In this document: in pieces, positions 41,937-50,367 of the stretch | Numbering within the stretch: position 1 is the first letter of the stretch | How the letters are laid out: each line of letters starts with the position of its first letter | Source of the DNA: Streptomyces sp. DH41 | Lineage (GTDB): Bacteria; Actinomycetota; Actinomycetes; Streptomycetales; Streptomycetaceae | Assembly (NCBI RefSeq): GCF_029813785.1 | Contig: NZ_JARVKY010000029.1 | Span: forward strand, 1-64,000 | Reading direction: 5' to 3' | Length of the DNA stretch: 64,000 nucleotides | The notes under the pieces: model-generated | What the model saw: the letters and a program-made list of their open reading frames with translations, nothing else | The model's database searches: none | What the model was told of the DNA's origin: nothing | Program-made: the position numbers and the translations under genes

Positions 41937-42422
41937 ATGAGCCATGTGAACAACGCTGCCAGTTCCTCCGAAAGCGCCTGGATCTTCGGCCTGGAGGAGA
42001 TCCCCGCCGTTGACGTGAGCGAGGACGGCACGATGCATCCTCCCGTCTTCGGCAGGGCTCTGATCAGGGCCCCCGAGGGCACGCCACAGGCTTTGCGATG
42101 GGCGGCGGAGGAATTCGTTGACCAGTGTGGGCCTGACTGGGCAGTCTCGTCTGTCCTTCTGCAATGGCTCAGGATCGAGGCCGGCGACGAGCTACTACTG
42201 GGCGTGGAAAGCTGTGCTTTGGAGCGCGTCTCCGACGATCAGATTCGCCTTCACGCAAACTACAACCAATGGGACGACCTGGTCGTCCCTATCTCAGCTG
42301 TTCGACGCATGCTGGCCGACATGGCGCACTTCATCGTCACGGAGGCCCGCCACCCACTGCCTGCCTGGAGGATCAGGCGACTGGGAGAGCGGGACTGGAG
42401 GCGCAGGCGCGACGCTGAGTAG
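41937..42422 (+). CDS. hypothetical protein of the accessory patch
   Basis: A 161-residue soluble protein (MSHVNNAASSSESAWIFGLEE...), acidic in the first half with a basic C-terminal tail. It has no motif that I recognise; WAAEEFVDQCGPDWAVSSVLLQWLRIEAGDELLLGVESCA is a well-formed core. Unusual GC and codon use against the chromosome indicate acquisition. The ribosome binding site is weak. An immunity-type or accessory protein is possible, but nothing shows it. Confidence 0.6.
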   Translation: MSHVNNAASSSESAWIFGLEEIPAVDVSEDGTMHPPVFGRALIRAPEGTPQALRWAAEEFVDQCGPDWAVSSVLLQWLRIEAGDELLLGVESCALERVSDDQIRLHANYNQWDDLVVPISAVRRMLADMAHFIVTEARHPLPAWRIRRLGERDWRRRRDAE

Positions 42423-42423
42423 G

Positions 42424-42690
42424 TCGGAATGCGCGACCTACTGGTCAAGCGGACGGCGAGGCGTTGGAAGCGGTGAAGCAGGGCGAAGGTCTGCTCGACG
42501 ACATAGCGGAGTTTGCCCAGGTCTTTGATGTTGGGTGACCCCTTGCGGGAGATGACGGGCAGGATCCGGCGCTTGCGCAACGCGTCCCGGTTCGGGTCGG
42601 AGTCGTAGCCCTTGTCGCCGAGCAGGGCTTCGGGTCTGCGGCGGGGCCGGCCGGGGCGGCCCGCGACGGATGGGACGCCGTCACACGCCT
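42424..42690 (-). mobile_element. IS5-type transposase remnant
   Basis: On the minus strand an in-frame fragment of about 85 codons reads RPEALLGDKGYDSDPNRDALRKRRILPVISRKG and NLGKLRYVVEQT-like KLRYVVEQTFALLHRFQRLAVR, which is the C-terminal catalytic part of IS5-family DDE transposases (DKGYD and the Y..R..VE motif). A stop codon interrupts it upstream, and the true C-terminus is missing, so both ends are lost. 42691-42872 contains nothing else recognisable. Confidence 0.8.
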
Positions 42691-42872
42691 ACGCCCCAGA
42701 TGCGGCACGCGTTCCGCATGGTTCTGAAGCCGGGGGCGGGGCTGTCAGGGCCACAAGGCCCGGACGTAGTTGCAAGTGCCCTCGTCCCTGCGGGACCGGT
42801 TATGCAGGCCGACGGCGTGGCCGATCCCATAAGTGACTTCCGCACTTTCCCTTGTTCAGAAAGCGTGGGCTG

Positions 42873-43583
42873 TCAGAGCCGGCGTGGCCCCCGCGGGCTG
42901 CCGAGCGCGTGGGCCCAGGCCAGCAGTTCGGGAACGTCCAGTGACGGTAACCACGCGTCGGCCCGGGTGGCGCCGTCGCCCTGCGGACGGGGACCGACGC
43001 CCAGGACCCGCAGGCTTGCCCGGCGGGCTGCTTCCACACCGGTCAGGGAGTCCTCCACCGCCAGCACCCGGTGCGGGGGGACACCACAGAGCCGGGCCGC
43101 CACGGCGTACACGTCGGGATGCGGCTTGGGGCGCACGCGGTCCCCGGTGTCGGGGACGACGAGGTGCTGGAAGTGCGCGAGCAGCCCGGCCCGTTGCAGG
43201 CTGCCTTCGACCACGACCCTCGGGCAGTTGCTGGCCACCGCCAGCGGCAGGCGGCCGGAGAGCATCCGTACGAGCCGGACCGCACCCGGCATCGTCACCG
43301 GTGCGTCGGTCACCAGGGCCAGGAAGTGGTCGAGGAGCGCGGCTGTCAGGTCCTCGGTCAGTTCGGGTTTGTGCACGGACTGGGCCATGAGCCGGCCGCA
43401 GTCCACGTAGTGCAGGCCGAGGGCCTGCTCCGCGAACCCGGGCGGTGGCTGAAGGCCGTGCTCCCGGAAGGCCCGGCTGCGAGCCTCCTGCCAGTGGCGT
43501 TCGCTGTCCATGAGGGTGCCGTCGCAGTCGAAGACGACGGCTTCGGGCGACCAGTCGAGCAGATCGTGGTCCGAGGTGGTCAC
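42873..43583 (-). CDS. HAD-superfamily phosphatase (beta-phosphoglucomutase-like)
   Basis: A 236-residue HAD hydrolase: nucleophile motif VFDCDGTLMDSE (Asp19, Asp21), motif II VASNCP, motif III Lys in RPKPHPDVY and motif IV VLAVEDSLTGVEAA, with a helical cap as in phosphoglycolate phosphatase or beta-phosphoglucomutase. The GTG at 43583 has GGGAGG five bases upstream. Its promoter region contains the 21-base inverted repeat at 43631, which suggests control by the divergent TetR gene. Confidence 0.9.
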   Translation of the reverse strand: MTTSDHDLLDWSPEAVVFDCDGTLMDSERHWQEARSRAFREHGLQPPPGFAEQALGLHYVDCGRLMAQSVHKPELTEDLTAALLDHFLALVTDAPVTMPGAVRLVRMLSGRLPLAVASNCPRVVVEGSLQRAGLLAHFQHLVVPDTGDRVRPKPHPDVYAVAARLCGVPPHRVLAVEDSLTGVEAARRASLRVLGVGPRPQGDGATRADAWLPSLDVPELLAWAHALGSPRGPRRL

Positions 43584-43618
43584 TGGGGCCTCCCATGCTT
43601 TTGCATGCATGTGGCATT

Positions 43619-43632
43619 CCCGTCTCGACGGG
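43619..43632. repeat. short inverted repeat CCCGTC-TC-GACGGG
   Basis: A 6-base perfect inverted repeat with a 2-base centre lies 36 bases upstream of the HAD gene, partly overlapping the next inverted repeat. It may be part of a composite operator. Confidence 0.4.
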
Positions 43633-43651
43633 AAACGGAAAGATAGTTTCC
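43631..43651. promoter_or_regulatory. 21-base inverted repeat, candidate autoregulatory-element-like site
   Basis: GGAAAC and GTTTCC flank a 9-base centre (GGAAAGATA), giving a site of the size bound by gamma-butyrolactone receptor proteins. It lies 48 bases upstream of the HAD gene and 328 bases upstream of the TetR gene, in a patch that is AT-rich for this chromosome. Confidence 0.5.
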
Positions 43652-43978
43652 GCTACGTTATTTCCGTCCAGGCAAAACGGGCAATAACCCTTTTCGGTGA
43701 CTCGATGGACGTCGGAGACAGACGTATCGCCCTACGGAGACCCACCTGACGCGGCCGTTGAGAATGGCAACGCCACGCCCCTGCCCACCGGTTGGCACGC
43801 ACGCTTGACCGTGCAAGTCCCGGAGCGTCGCGCTCCCGATACCACTCGCACGCGTTCACATTCGAAAGAACTGTGTAATTTCCGCCCGAAAGTGCCCCTT
43901 TGGGCTCCGGGCGTACGCTGGCGCACTAAGTTCGTGGCTCGATACCCGACATCAAAACAGACGAGGGCGGACGGGACG

Positions 43979-44638
43979 TTGCAGGAACGGGCGAAGGCAA
44001 CCCGCAGATCATTGCTGGAAGCGGCAGCCCAACTGTTCGCCGAACAGGGATACGCGGCCACCAGCGTCAACGACATAAGCGCGAGATCGGGCCGGACCAG
44101 CGGCGCGGTCTACTTCCACTACACCGGCAAGGAAGGAATCGCCGTGGCCGTCGTCGAGGACCGGTTCGCCACCTGGTCCCAGCTCGCGGCACGCTATGGA
44201 GACGACACCGTCCCCCCGCTCGAACGACTCGTCGCCCTCAGCTACGACATCGCCTACGCCCTCACCCGGGACCCCGTGACGCGCGCCGGTGCCCGTCTGT
44301 GGACCGAGCGCACCGTCATAGAAGCTCACGTCCCCGACCCTTTCGCGCTCTGGACCGCCGCCACCACGCGACTGCTTGCGCAGGCCCGGCTGGCCGGGCA
44401 CGTCAACGAGAGCATCCGCCCCGCCCGCACGGCCCGCGCCTTGGTGCCCGCCTTCTTCGGCCTGTGCACTCTCACCGAGGCCCTCGAGGGCACGACCGTC
44501 CTCGACGACCGCCTGACCGACTGGTGGCACCTGATCCTCAGGGGTTTCGTCGGGGACTGTGACGTTCTTGCACGAGTGGAGGCTGGCTCACTCGCCGCCG
44601 GACGCCACGCCCCTGCCTCGGTGACGGCTAATGACTAG
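43979..44638 (+). CDS. TetR regulator resembling gamma-butyrolactone receptors (ArpA/ScbR type)
   Basis: A 219-residue regulator. The DNA-binding part RRSLLEAAAQLFAEQGYAATSVNDISARSGRTSGAVYFHYTGKEGIAVAV has the YFHY..KE.IA form of ScbR/ArpA proteins. The ligand domain includes GARLWTERTVIEAHVPDPFALW, matching the PDPY..W region of these receptors. A TTG at 43979 (after GAGGG) gives a normal N-terminus; the frame is open further upstream to 43697. No butyrolactone synthase gene is visible nearby. It is divergent from the HAD gene across a 395-base gap that holds no other gene. Confidence 0.8.
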   Translation: MQERAKATRRSLLEAAAQLFAEQGYAATSVNDISARSGRTSGAVYFHYTGKEGIAVAVVEDRFATWSQLAARYGDDTVPPLERLVALSYDIAYALTRDPVTRAGARLWTERTVIEAHVPDPFALWTAATTRLLAQARLAGHVNESIRPARTARALVPAFFGLCTLTEALEGTTVLDDRLTDWWHLILRGFVGDCDVLARVEAGSLAAGRHAPASVTAND

Positions 44639-44691
44639 TGCTCTGAACGGGAAGGTTCGCCGGGTCGGCGATTGGGACGGTTGGATCGGCG

Positions 44692-44775
44692 GTGACGTCC
44701 GTTCCGACCGCTGGAGGTGTGGTGGCTGAGCCTGTGCGGGTGCGCAGACTGACCGATCAGGAGGGGCACGGCGCA
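44692..44775 (+). mobile_element. IS630-type transposase 5' remnant
   Basis: VAEPVRVRRLTDQEG at the start of a frame opening at 44692 is the N-terminus I recall for streptomycete IS630-family transposases. The similarity ends after about 20 codons and the catalytic part is missing. It lies directly next to the pirin gene at the edge of the accessory patch. Confidence 0.6.
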
Positions 44776-44889
44776 GCGCAGTGGGCTCACAGCGGACCCA
44801 ACCGCCCAGTGCGCGCGAGGATCCTGCAAGGGATGAGGCAGGACGACCGACCGACTGGCCGTCACCGGCCGGTCAGCCGTTCTCCCAGG

Positions 44890-45855
44890 TCAGCGAACCC
44901 TTCCGCGCGGCTTCAGCGGCACCAAAGGCAGCTCAGGGGCGGGCAGTGGGGCGCCGTCGTAGCCCTTGACCTCCCCGAACCGGGAGCCTTCCATCCAGTC
45001 CCGGCGCGCCTGCACGATCTCCTCCTGGGAGCGCCCGATCCAGTTCCAGAACATGAGCAGCTCCTCCTCGAACGGCTCCCCGCCCAGGAGCATCAGGCTC
45101 GCGTCCGAGTCGGCGCGCAGGCGGAGTTCGTCGCGGCCGCAGCCGAGGTAGAGCATCGACCCCGGTACCAGCGGCACGCCGTCGACGTGGGCCTCGCCGG
45201 CCATGGACAGGACGGCGTACTCGAAGTCCCGTTCCAGCGGGAGGCGTACGTCCGTGCCGTCCGTGAGGGTCAGGTCGGCGCCGACGACGGGGGTGTACGT
45301 CGTGCCGGGCGAGGTGGTGCCGTCGAGGGTGCCGAGGAGCAGGGTGGCCGTCAGGCCGGGCGCCGTGACATGAGGCAGTTCGGCGTGGAACTCGAAGTGC
45401 GGGTCGGTGTGGCGGTGGGCGTCCGGGAGAGCGACCCACAGCTGCGCGCCGTGCAGGTAGCGGGCGTGCGAGCGCGGGCTCTCCTCGGAGTGGCTGATCG
45501 CGTGGCCGGAGGTCATCAGGCCCAGCTGGCGTGGGCGGATGGTCTGCAGGCTGCCGGTGGAGTCGCGGTGCAGGACCTCGCCCTCGTGCAGCCAGCTGAC
45601 CGTCTGCAGGCCCATGTGCGGATGCGGCGGCACCTGCATGCCGGGCTCGTCAGCGATGTCGTCGGGCCCGTAGTGATCGACGAAGCACCAGGCGCCGACC
45701 ATGCGCCGGCCCAGGTTGGGCAGCAGTCGGCGGACCTCGGTGGACTCGCCGAGCTTGACGTGGCGAGGGCTGAGGAGTTCCCGCACCGGCTCCGCCACCA
45801 CGAAGCCGCGGCCGCCGCACAGGCTGGGAACCGCGTCGCGGTCAAGGTTGCTCAT
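44890..45855 (-). CDS. pirin family protein
   Basis: A 321-residue bicupin protein: NLGRRMVGAWCFVDHYGP and PHPHMGLQTVSWLHEGEVLHRDSTG, then GLMTSGHAISHSEE, carry the metal-binding His and Glu residues of pirin. Relatives have quercetinase or regulatory roles. The start at 45855 gives MSNLDRDAVP. Its last 35 codons are duplicated at 40454-40566, so the 3' end may be a recombination target. Confidence 0.92.
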   Translation of the reverse strand: MSNLDRDAVPSLCGGRGFVVAEPVRELLSPRHVKLGESTEVRRLLPNLGRRMVGAWCFVDHYGPDDIADEPGMQVPPHPHMGLQTVSWLHEGEVLHRDSTGSLQTIRPRQLGLMTSGHAISHSEESPRSHARYLHGAQLWVALPDAHRHTDPHFEFHAELPHVTAPGLTATLLLGTLDGTTSPGTTYTPVVGADLTLTDGTDVRLPLERDFEYAVLSMAGEAHVDGVPLVPGSMLYLGCGRDELRLRADSDASLMLLGGEPFEEELLMFWNWIGRSQEEIVQARRDWMEGSRFGEVKGYDGAPLPAPELPLVPLKPRGRVR

Positions 45856-45977
45856 GCCGCCCAACCTAGCGCCGGACGGCCCTCCGCGTCAGACCGCCCT
45901 CCGGCCGTCACCGTGGCCGGGCGGAAACACCCCCCGGTGGCGGAGTCCCGGTGGCGGAGTCCAGGTGGTGGAATGTT

Positions 45978-45996
45978 CAACCATATCGGGTGGTTG
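45978..45996. promoter_or_regulatory. inverted repeat before the TPR gene
   Basis: CAACCA and TGGTTG flank a 7-base centre, 24 bases upstream of the next gene's start. It could be an operator or a leader hairpin that affects translation. Confidence 0.4.
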
Positions 45997-46019
45997 CAGT
46001 ACTGCGAAGGAGGTCACGA

Positions 46020-46367
46020 GTGGACACGACGTACTACGGCCACGGAACGGCGGCGGAGCGCTGGGAGCGCGCGCGGATGTTCTTCGACGCCAAGGACTAC
46101 GCCGCCGCGGCGCGGGTCCTGAACGGTCTGGTCAAGGAGGTGCCCGAGCAGACCGGACCGCGGCTGCTGCTGGCGCGCGCCTACTACCACTCGGCCCAAC
46201 TGCGGCGCGCGGAGGCCGAGCTGCGGGTCGTCGTCGAGCGCGAGCCCGTCGAGCAGTATGCCCGGCTGATGCTGGGACGCACGCTCGAACGGCAGGGGCG
46301 GCAGGAGGAGGCCGACGCGCAGCTGCGGATCGCCGCCGCGTTGGCGGGGGACTTCGCCGACCACTGA
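46020..46367 (+). CDS. tetratricopeptide-repeat protein
   Basis: A 115-residue helical protein with about two and a half TPR units: RARMFFDAKDYAAAARVLNGLVKEVP, PRLLLARAYYHSAQLRRAEAELRVVVEREP and YARLMLGRTLERQGRQEEADAQLRIA. The GTG at 46020 has GAAGGAGG upstream. It should mediate protein contacts. A bidirectional terminator follows. Confidence 0.88.
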   Translation: MDTTYYGHGTAAERWERARMFFDAKDYAAAARVLNGLVKEVPEQTGPRLLLARAYYHSAQLRRAEAELRVVVEREPVEQYARLMLGRTLERQGRQEEADAQLRIAAALAGDFADH

Positions 46368-46400
46368 TCGGCGACGTGACGGTGGAGCGGTGAGTTCGGT

Positions 46401-46434
46401 GGAGCGGTGAGTGCGATGGCGTACTCACCGCTCC
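46401..46434. terminator. bidirectional hairpin terminator
   Basis: GGAGCGGTGAGT pairs perfectly with ACTCACCGCTCC across a 10-base loop between two convergent genes. A second copy of GGTGGAGCGGTGAGT lies just before it (46381-46395). Confidence 0.8.
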
Positions 46435-46444
46435 GCCGTACGAC

Positions 46445-47872
46445 TCACCGTTCGGCCGTCGCACCGCCCGCGTACGTCCGCCGCCCCCGCCGGTGGGCGA
46501 TCTCGCCGAGCACGACGTCGACCGCGACGAACACGGCCAGGGGGATACCGAGCAGCGGCACGAAGTAGCCGAGGACGGCGACGGCCGCCGCGAGCGGGAC
46601 GAGGAGCGCCGGCGGCACCTGCTGCCAGGCGCCGCGTGGGATCGGGCGGCCGAAGGCCGAGCCCCGGCCGCGCTGCCACCACATGCGGTAGCCCCAGAGG
46701 ATGAGCAGGATCAGGGAGGCCGCCAGCAGCATCAGGGCGATCTGGTTGGGCAGGCCGAACAGGCTGCCGGTGTGCAGGTCGATGCCCCAGCGGCTGAGCT
46801 TGGCGAGCACCGGGTAGTCGGCGAAGCGGAGCACGTCGGTCACCTCGCCGGTGGCCGGGTCGACGGCGACCGAGTCCTGTTTCTCGGGCCAGCTGCGCTG
46901 CACCTGCTTGACGACGTAGACGGAGGACGCGTCGGCGGGCGGGACGATCTCCACGGGGTCGCCCAGGCCCTCGGCGCGCGCGGCGGCAAGGACCTTGTCG
47001 AGCCCGACCCCGTGCCCGGCGTCCCCGCCGGCGCCGGCCGCCGCGCCGTGGCCCGCGTGCTCACCGCCTGCCGCGCCCGCCGCCGACGCCGACACGGACG
47101 GGGTGGTCTGGCCGAGCGAGACGCGCAGGTCCTCGATGTTCGCCCCGGCATACGTGGACCAGGTCAGTCCGGTGGCCGAGAGGAAGACGAACCCGGCCGC
47201 GGCCCAGGCACCGACCGTGCCGTGCAGGCCCAGGGTGCGGCGCCGGCCGTTGGTGCCGCGCAGCTTGCGCCTCGCCCTGCGGCGGGAGAACCACAGCACC
47301 AGGCCTCCGCCCGCGATCACCCACAGCCAGCTGGCGGCGAACTCGCTGTACAGGCGGCCCGGCTCACCGAGGTGCAGGTCGCGGTGGAACTCGTCGATCC
47401 AGGTGCGCAGCGGCAGCGCGCCGGTCGAGCCGTACTGTTCGAGGGCGCCGCGCACCTTCGCGGTGTACGGGTCGACGAAGACCGCGAGCGTGTGGTCCGG
47501 GTCGACGCCCTCGACGTCGGACAGCAGCACCCTGGTGGTGGCGTCCGCCTCGGGCGAGGGGCGTACGGCCGACACCGTGCCCTCGGGGTGGGCCTGCCGG
47601 GCCGCCGCGACCTGCTCGGAGACCGGCAGCTTGCTCTCGCCCACGTCGGGAACGGTCAGTTCGTGGGCGTAGACCATCTTCTCGGCCTGGAACGAGGCCG
47701 CGTAGAGGAAGCCGGTGGCCGCCGCGACCAGCAGGAAGGGGGCCACGAACAGCCCGGCGTAGAAGTGCAGGCGCAGGACGAGCGGGCGCAGCGTGGACCA
47801 TCTGCGGGGTGGGGGCGGCGGGGTGGCCGGCCCTGGGGCCCCGTCCGTGGGGGCTGCGGAGGTGGTGGTCAT
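46445..47872 (-). CDS. PepSY-domain membrane protein
   Basis: A 475-residue PepSY-TM (DUF4857/PiuB-like) protein: N-terminal helix LHFYAGLFVAPFLLVAAATGFLY, PepSY-like extracellular domains before and after a second helix pair (SWLWVIAGGGLVLWF, TVGAWAAAGFVFLSATGLTW), and helices near the C-terminus. The loop at about 285-315 contains HAGHG and DAGHG repeats that could bind metal. Relatives act in iron/siderophore reduction at the membrane. GGAG precedes the ATG at 47872 by nine bases. Confidence 0.88.
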   Translation of the reverse strand: MTTTSAAPTDGAPGPATPPPPPRRWSTLRPLVLRLHFYAGLFVAPFLLVAAATGFLYAASFQAEKMVYAHELTVPDVGESKLPVSEQVAAARQAHPEGTVSAVRPSPEADATTRVLLSDVEGVDPDHTLAVFVDPYTAKVRGALEQYGSTGALPLRTWIDEFHRDLHLGEPGRLYSEFAASWLWVIAGGGLVLWFSRRRARRKLRGTNGRRRTLGLHGTVGAWAAAGFVFLSATGLTWSTYAGANIEDLRVSLGQTTPSVSASAAGAAGGEHAGHGAAAGAGGDAGHGVGLDKVLAAARAEGLGDPVEIVPPADASSVYVVKQVQRSWPEKQDSVAVDPATGEVTDVLRFADYPVLAKLSRWGIDLHTGSLFGLPNQIALMLLAASLILLILWGYRMWWQRGRGSAFGRPIPRGAWQQVPPALLVPLAAAVAVLGYFVPLLGIPLAVFVAVDVVLGEIAHRRGRRTYAGGATAER

Positions 47873-48014
47873 CGGTGGGCGCTCCGGGGACGTCGTGGGG
47901 GGGCGGGGTGCTCCCAGTGGTCGGGGCGGGGGCGCGCCGGGTTCCCGGCCGTTCGAGTGGCGTGCGTCACATCGGCGGTGTGGTGGGTGGTGTGCGCCGT
48001 GGCATCCTGGCGCG

Positions 48015-48689
48015 ATGGGAACTCCAAGTGATCGCGCACCTCTTGCCGAACGGGTCGAGGAACTGCTCGCCGTCGGCGGCCCGTTGCCGATCGTCGCGGC
48101 CGGCGATCCGGTGCTGCGTCGCGTGGCTGAGCCCTTCGACGGGCAGTTGGAGTCGTCGCTGCTGGCGCGTTTCACCGAGGCGCTGCGCCTCACCATGCAC
48201 GCGGCGCCGGGTGTCGGACTGGCCGCGCCGCAGGTGGGGGTCGGGCTGAGGATCGCGGTCATCGAGGACCCGGCGCCGGTGCCGGACGAGGTGCGGGTGG
48301 CGCGGGGGCGGGTGCCGCAGCCGTTCCGGGTGCTGGTCAACCCGTCGTACGAGCCCGTCGGCGCCGCCCGCGCCGCGTTCTACGAGGGCTGTCTGAGCGT
48401 GCCGGGCTGGCAGGCGGTGGTGGCGCGGCACGCCGAGGTGCGGCTGCTGGCGCGGGACGAGCACGGGCGGGCCGTGGACGAGGTGTTCGCGGGCTGGCCC
48501 GCCCGGATCGTGCAGCACGAGACGGACCATCTCGACGGCATGCTGTATCTGGACCGGGCCGAGCCGCGGTCGCTGGCGTCGAACCGGGCGATGGTGGAGT
48601 TGTGGGGGCAGGCGACACCGGAGCGGGCGGCGGCGGCGCTGGGGTTCGGGCTGCCGGAATCGGCGGGATCGGCGGGATCGGCGGTCTGA
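48015..48689 (+). CDS. def: peptide deformylase
   Basis: A 224-residue deformylase with all three motifs: GVGLAAPQVG (66-75), EGCLS and QHETDHLDG, which supply the metal-binding Cys and two His and the catalytic Glu. It removes the formyl group from new proteins. It is longer than typical E. coli enzyme (N-terminal 25 residues and an Ala/Gly/Ser tail), as in the extra actinomycete copies. The ATG at 48015 lacks a strong ribosome binding site. No formyltransferase gene is adjacent, so it is probably a secondary copy. Confidence 0.92.
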   Translation: MGTPSDRAPLAERVEELLAVGGPLPIVAAGDPVLRRVAEPFDGQLESSLLARFTEALRLTMHAAPGVGLAAPQVGVGLRIAVIEDPAPVPDEVRVARGRVPQPFRVLVNPSYEPVGAARAAFYEGCLSVPGWQAVVARHAEVRLLARDEHGRAVDEVFAGWPARIVQHETDHLDGMLYLDRAEPRSLASNRAMVELWGQATPERAAAALGFGLPESAGSAGSAV

Positions 48690-48810
48690 ACGGCCGCGGG
48701 GGGCGCGGGGACGCAGCCAGGCGTTAGGGGGTGCCGCTGCGGCCGCCCGTGCCGCCCCAGCGACACGACCGTCCGCAACGGCGGCGGCACCGGCTGCGCG
48801 GTGTGTCCCG

Positions 48811-50247
48811 TCAGTTGTCCCGGTACGACTCCAGCAGCCGCAACCACACCTCGCTGATCGTCGGGTACGACGGGACCGCGTGCCACAGGCGGCTGATCGG
48901 GACCTGGCCGGCGACGGCGACGGTCGCGGAGTGGATCATCTCGCCGACTCCGGGGCCGACGAAGGTGACACCGCGGACGATCTCGTCCTCCAGGTCGACG
49001 ACCATGCGGGCGCGCCCCTTGTAACCGTCGCCGTACAGGCTCGCGCCGGCCACCGTCGCGAGGTCGACGTCGACGGCGCGGACGCGGTGGCCGGCCTGCT
49101 CGGCCTCGGCCAGGGTCAGGCCGACGGACGCCGCCTCGGGATCGGTGAACACCACCTGGGGGACGGCGTCGTGGTCGGCGGTCGCGGCGTGCGCGCCCCA
49201 CGGGCCGGAGTCCAGCTCCGGCACGCCGGAGGCACGGGCGGCGATGGCGGCGCCCGCGACGCGTGCCTGGTACTTGCCCTGGTGGGTAAGGAGGGCACGG
49301 TGGTTGACGTCGCCGACGGCGTAGAGCCAGTCGTGACCCTCGACCCGGAGGCTGTCGTCGACGGTGAGCCAGGAGCCGGGTTCCAGTCCCACGGTGTCCA
49401 GACCGATGTCGTCGGTGCGGGGAACGCGGCCGGTGGCGAAGAGGATCTCGTCGGCCTCGACGCGGTCGCCGGTGTCGGTGACGGCGACGACGGTGCCGCC
49501 CTCCCGGGTCACGGACTCGACGGAGGTGCCGGTGCGGAGGTCGACGCCGGCGTCGGTGAGCGCCTCGGCGACCAGTTCGCCGGCGAACGGCTCCATACGG
49601 GTGAGCAGGCCGCCGTCACCACGCACCAGGAGGGTCACCCGGGAGCCGAGGGCCTGCCAGGCGGTGGCCATCTCGACGGCGACGACTCCGCCGCCGACCA
49701 CGATCAGCCGGCCGGGCGCGCTCTTGGCGCTGGTGGCCTCGCGGCTGGTCCAGGGGCGTACCTCGGCGAGTCCGGGCAGACCGGGCAGGGCGGCGCCGCT
49801 GCCGGTGCAGACGGCGACGGCGTGCCGGGCGGTCAGCACCCGGCGGGTGCCGTCGGGCGCGGCCACCTCGACCGTGCGCGGCCCGGCGAGCCGTCCCTGC
49901 CCCCGGTACAGGTCGACCTCGATGCCCTCCACCCACTGGACCTGGCCGTCGTCCTTCCAGTGGGAGGTGAACTCGTCGCGGCGGGCGAGGACCGCCGCCG
50001 CGTCGAGCGGGTCCCCCGCCGACCGGCTCAGACCGGGCAGGCGGCGGGCGTCCGCGCGGGCGAGGACCGGGCGCAGCAGGGCCTTGCTGGGCATGCACGC
50101 CCAGTAGGAGCATTCACCGCCGACCAGTTCGCTCTCCACGATCGCGGTGGACAGCCCGGCCGCGCGGGTGCGGTCGGCGACGTTCTCCCCCACGGGGCCC
50201 GCGCCGATCACGACGACGTCGTACGCGATGGAATCCGATTGCGTCAT
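48811..50247 (-). CDS. class I pyridine nucleotide-disulfide oxidoreductase
   Basis: A 478-residue flavoenzyme of the lipoamide dehydrogenase / mercuric reductase class: FAD motif VIGAGPVGENVADR, redox disulfide in GGECSYWACMPSK (C-x4-C), NAD(P) motif IVVGGGVVAVEMATAW, YAVGDV and a C-terminal dimer domain. The His-Glu pair at the C-terminus typical of lipoamide dehydrogenase is not evident, so the disulfide substrate is open. It is divergent from the thioredoxin gene, which suggests a thiol-redox role. Confidence 0.9.
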   Translation of the reverse strand: MTQSDSIAYDVVVIGAGPVGENVADRTRAAGLSTAIVESELVGGECSYWACMPSKALLRPVLARADARRLPGLSRSAGDPLDAAAVLARRDEFTSHWKDDGQVQWVEGIEVDLYRGQGRLAGPRTVEVAAPDGTRRVLTARHAVAVCTGSGAALPGLPGLAEVRPWTSREATSAKSAPGRLIVVGGGVVAVEMATAWQALGSRVTLLVRGDGGLLTRMEPFAGELVAEALTDAGVDLRTGTSVESVTREGGTVVAVTDTGDRVEADEILFATGRVPRTDDIGLDTVGLEPGSWLTVDDSLRVEGHDWLYAVGDVNHRALLTHQGKYQARVAGAAIAARASGVPELDSGPWGAHAATADHDAVPQVVFTDPEAASVGLTLAEAEQAGHRVRAVDVDLATVAGASLYGDGYKGRARMVVDLEDEIVRGVTFVGPGVGEMIHSATVAVAGQVPISRLWHAVPSYPTISEVWLRLLESYRDN

Positions 50248-50297
50248 GGGGTCAGTCTGGTGGGTGGTGTGCGACGTGGCCACATGGGTACGTGCGC

Positions 50298-50323
50298 GGA
50301 ATACCCACCAGGTCGGCAGTGTT
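50298..50323 (+). promoter_or_regulatory. SigR-type promoter of the thioredoxin gene
   Basis: GGAAT at 50298-50302 and GTT at 50321-50323 are separated by exactly 18 bases, the consensus GGAAT-N18-GTT of the disulfide-stress sigma factor SigR. It lies 45 bases upstream of the thioredoxin start. Confidence 0.8.
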
Positions 50324-50367
50324 GTGCCGACGGCCTCGCACCCGTAACCAGGAAGAGTGATCACCTC

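Noticed and set aside
44635..44865. A 76-codon minus-strand frame next to the pirin gene
   Set aside because: It lies opposite the IS630-type remnant and is Arg/Ser/Pro-rich without a ribosome binding site.
40454..44997. Integrative element with its own integrase
   Set aside because: No recombinase, excisionase or replication gene was found between the pirin repeats; if an element existed, these functions are gone.
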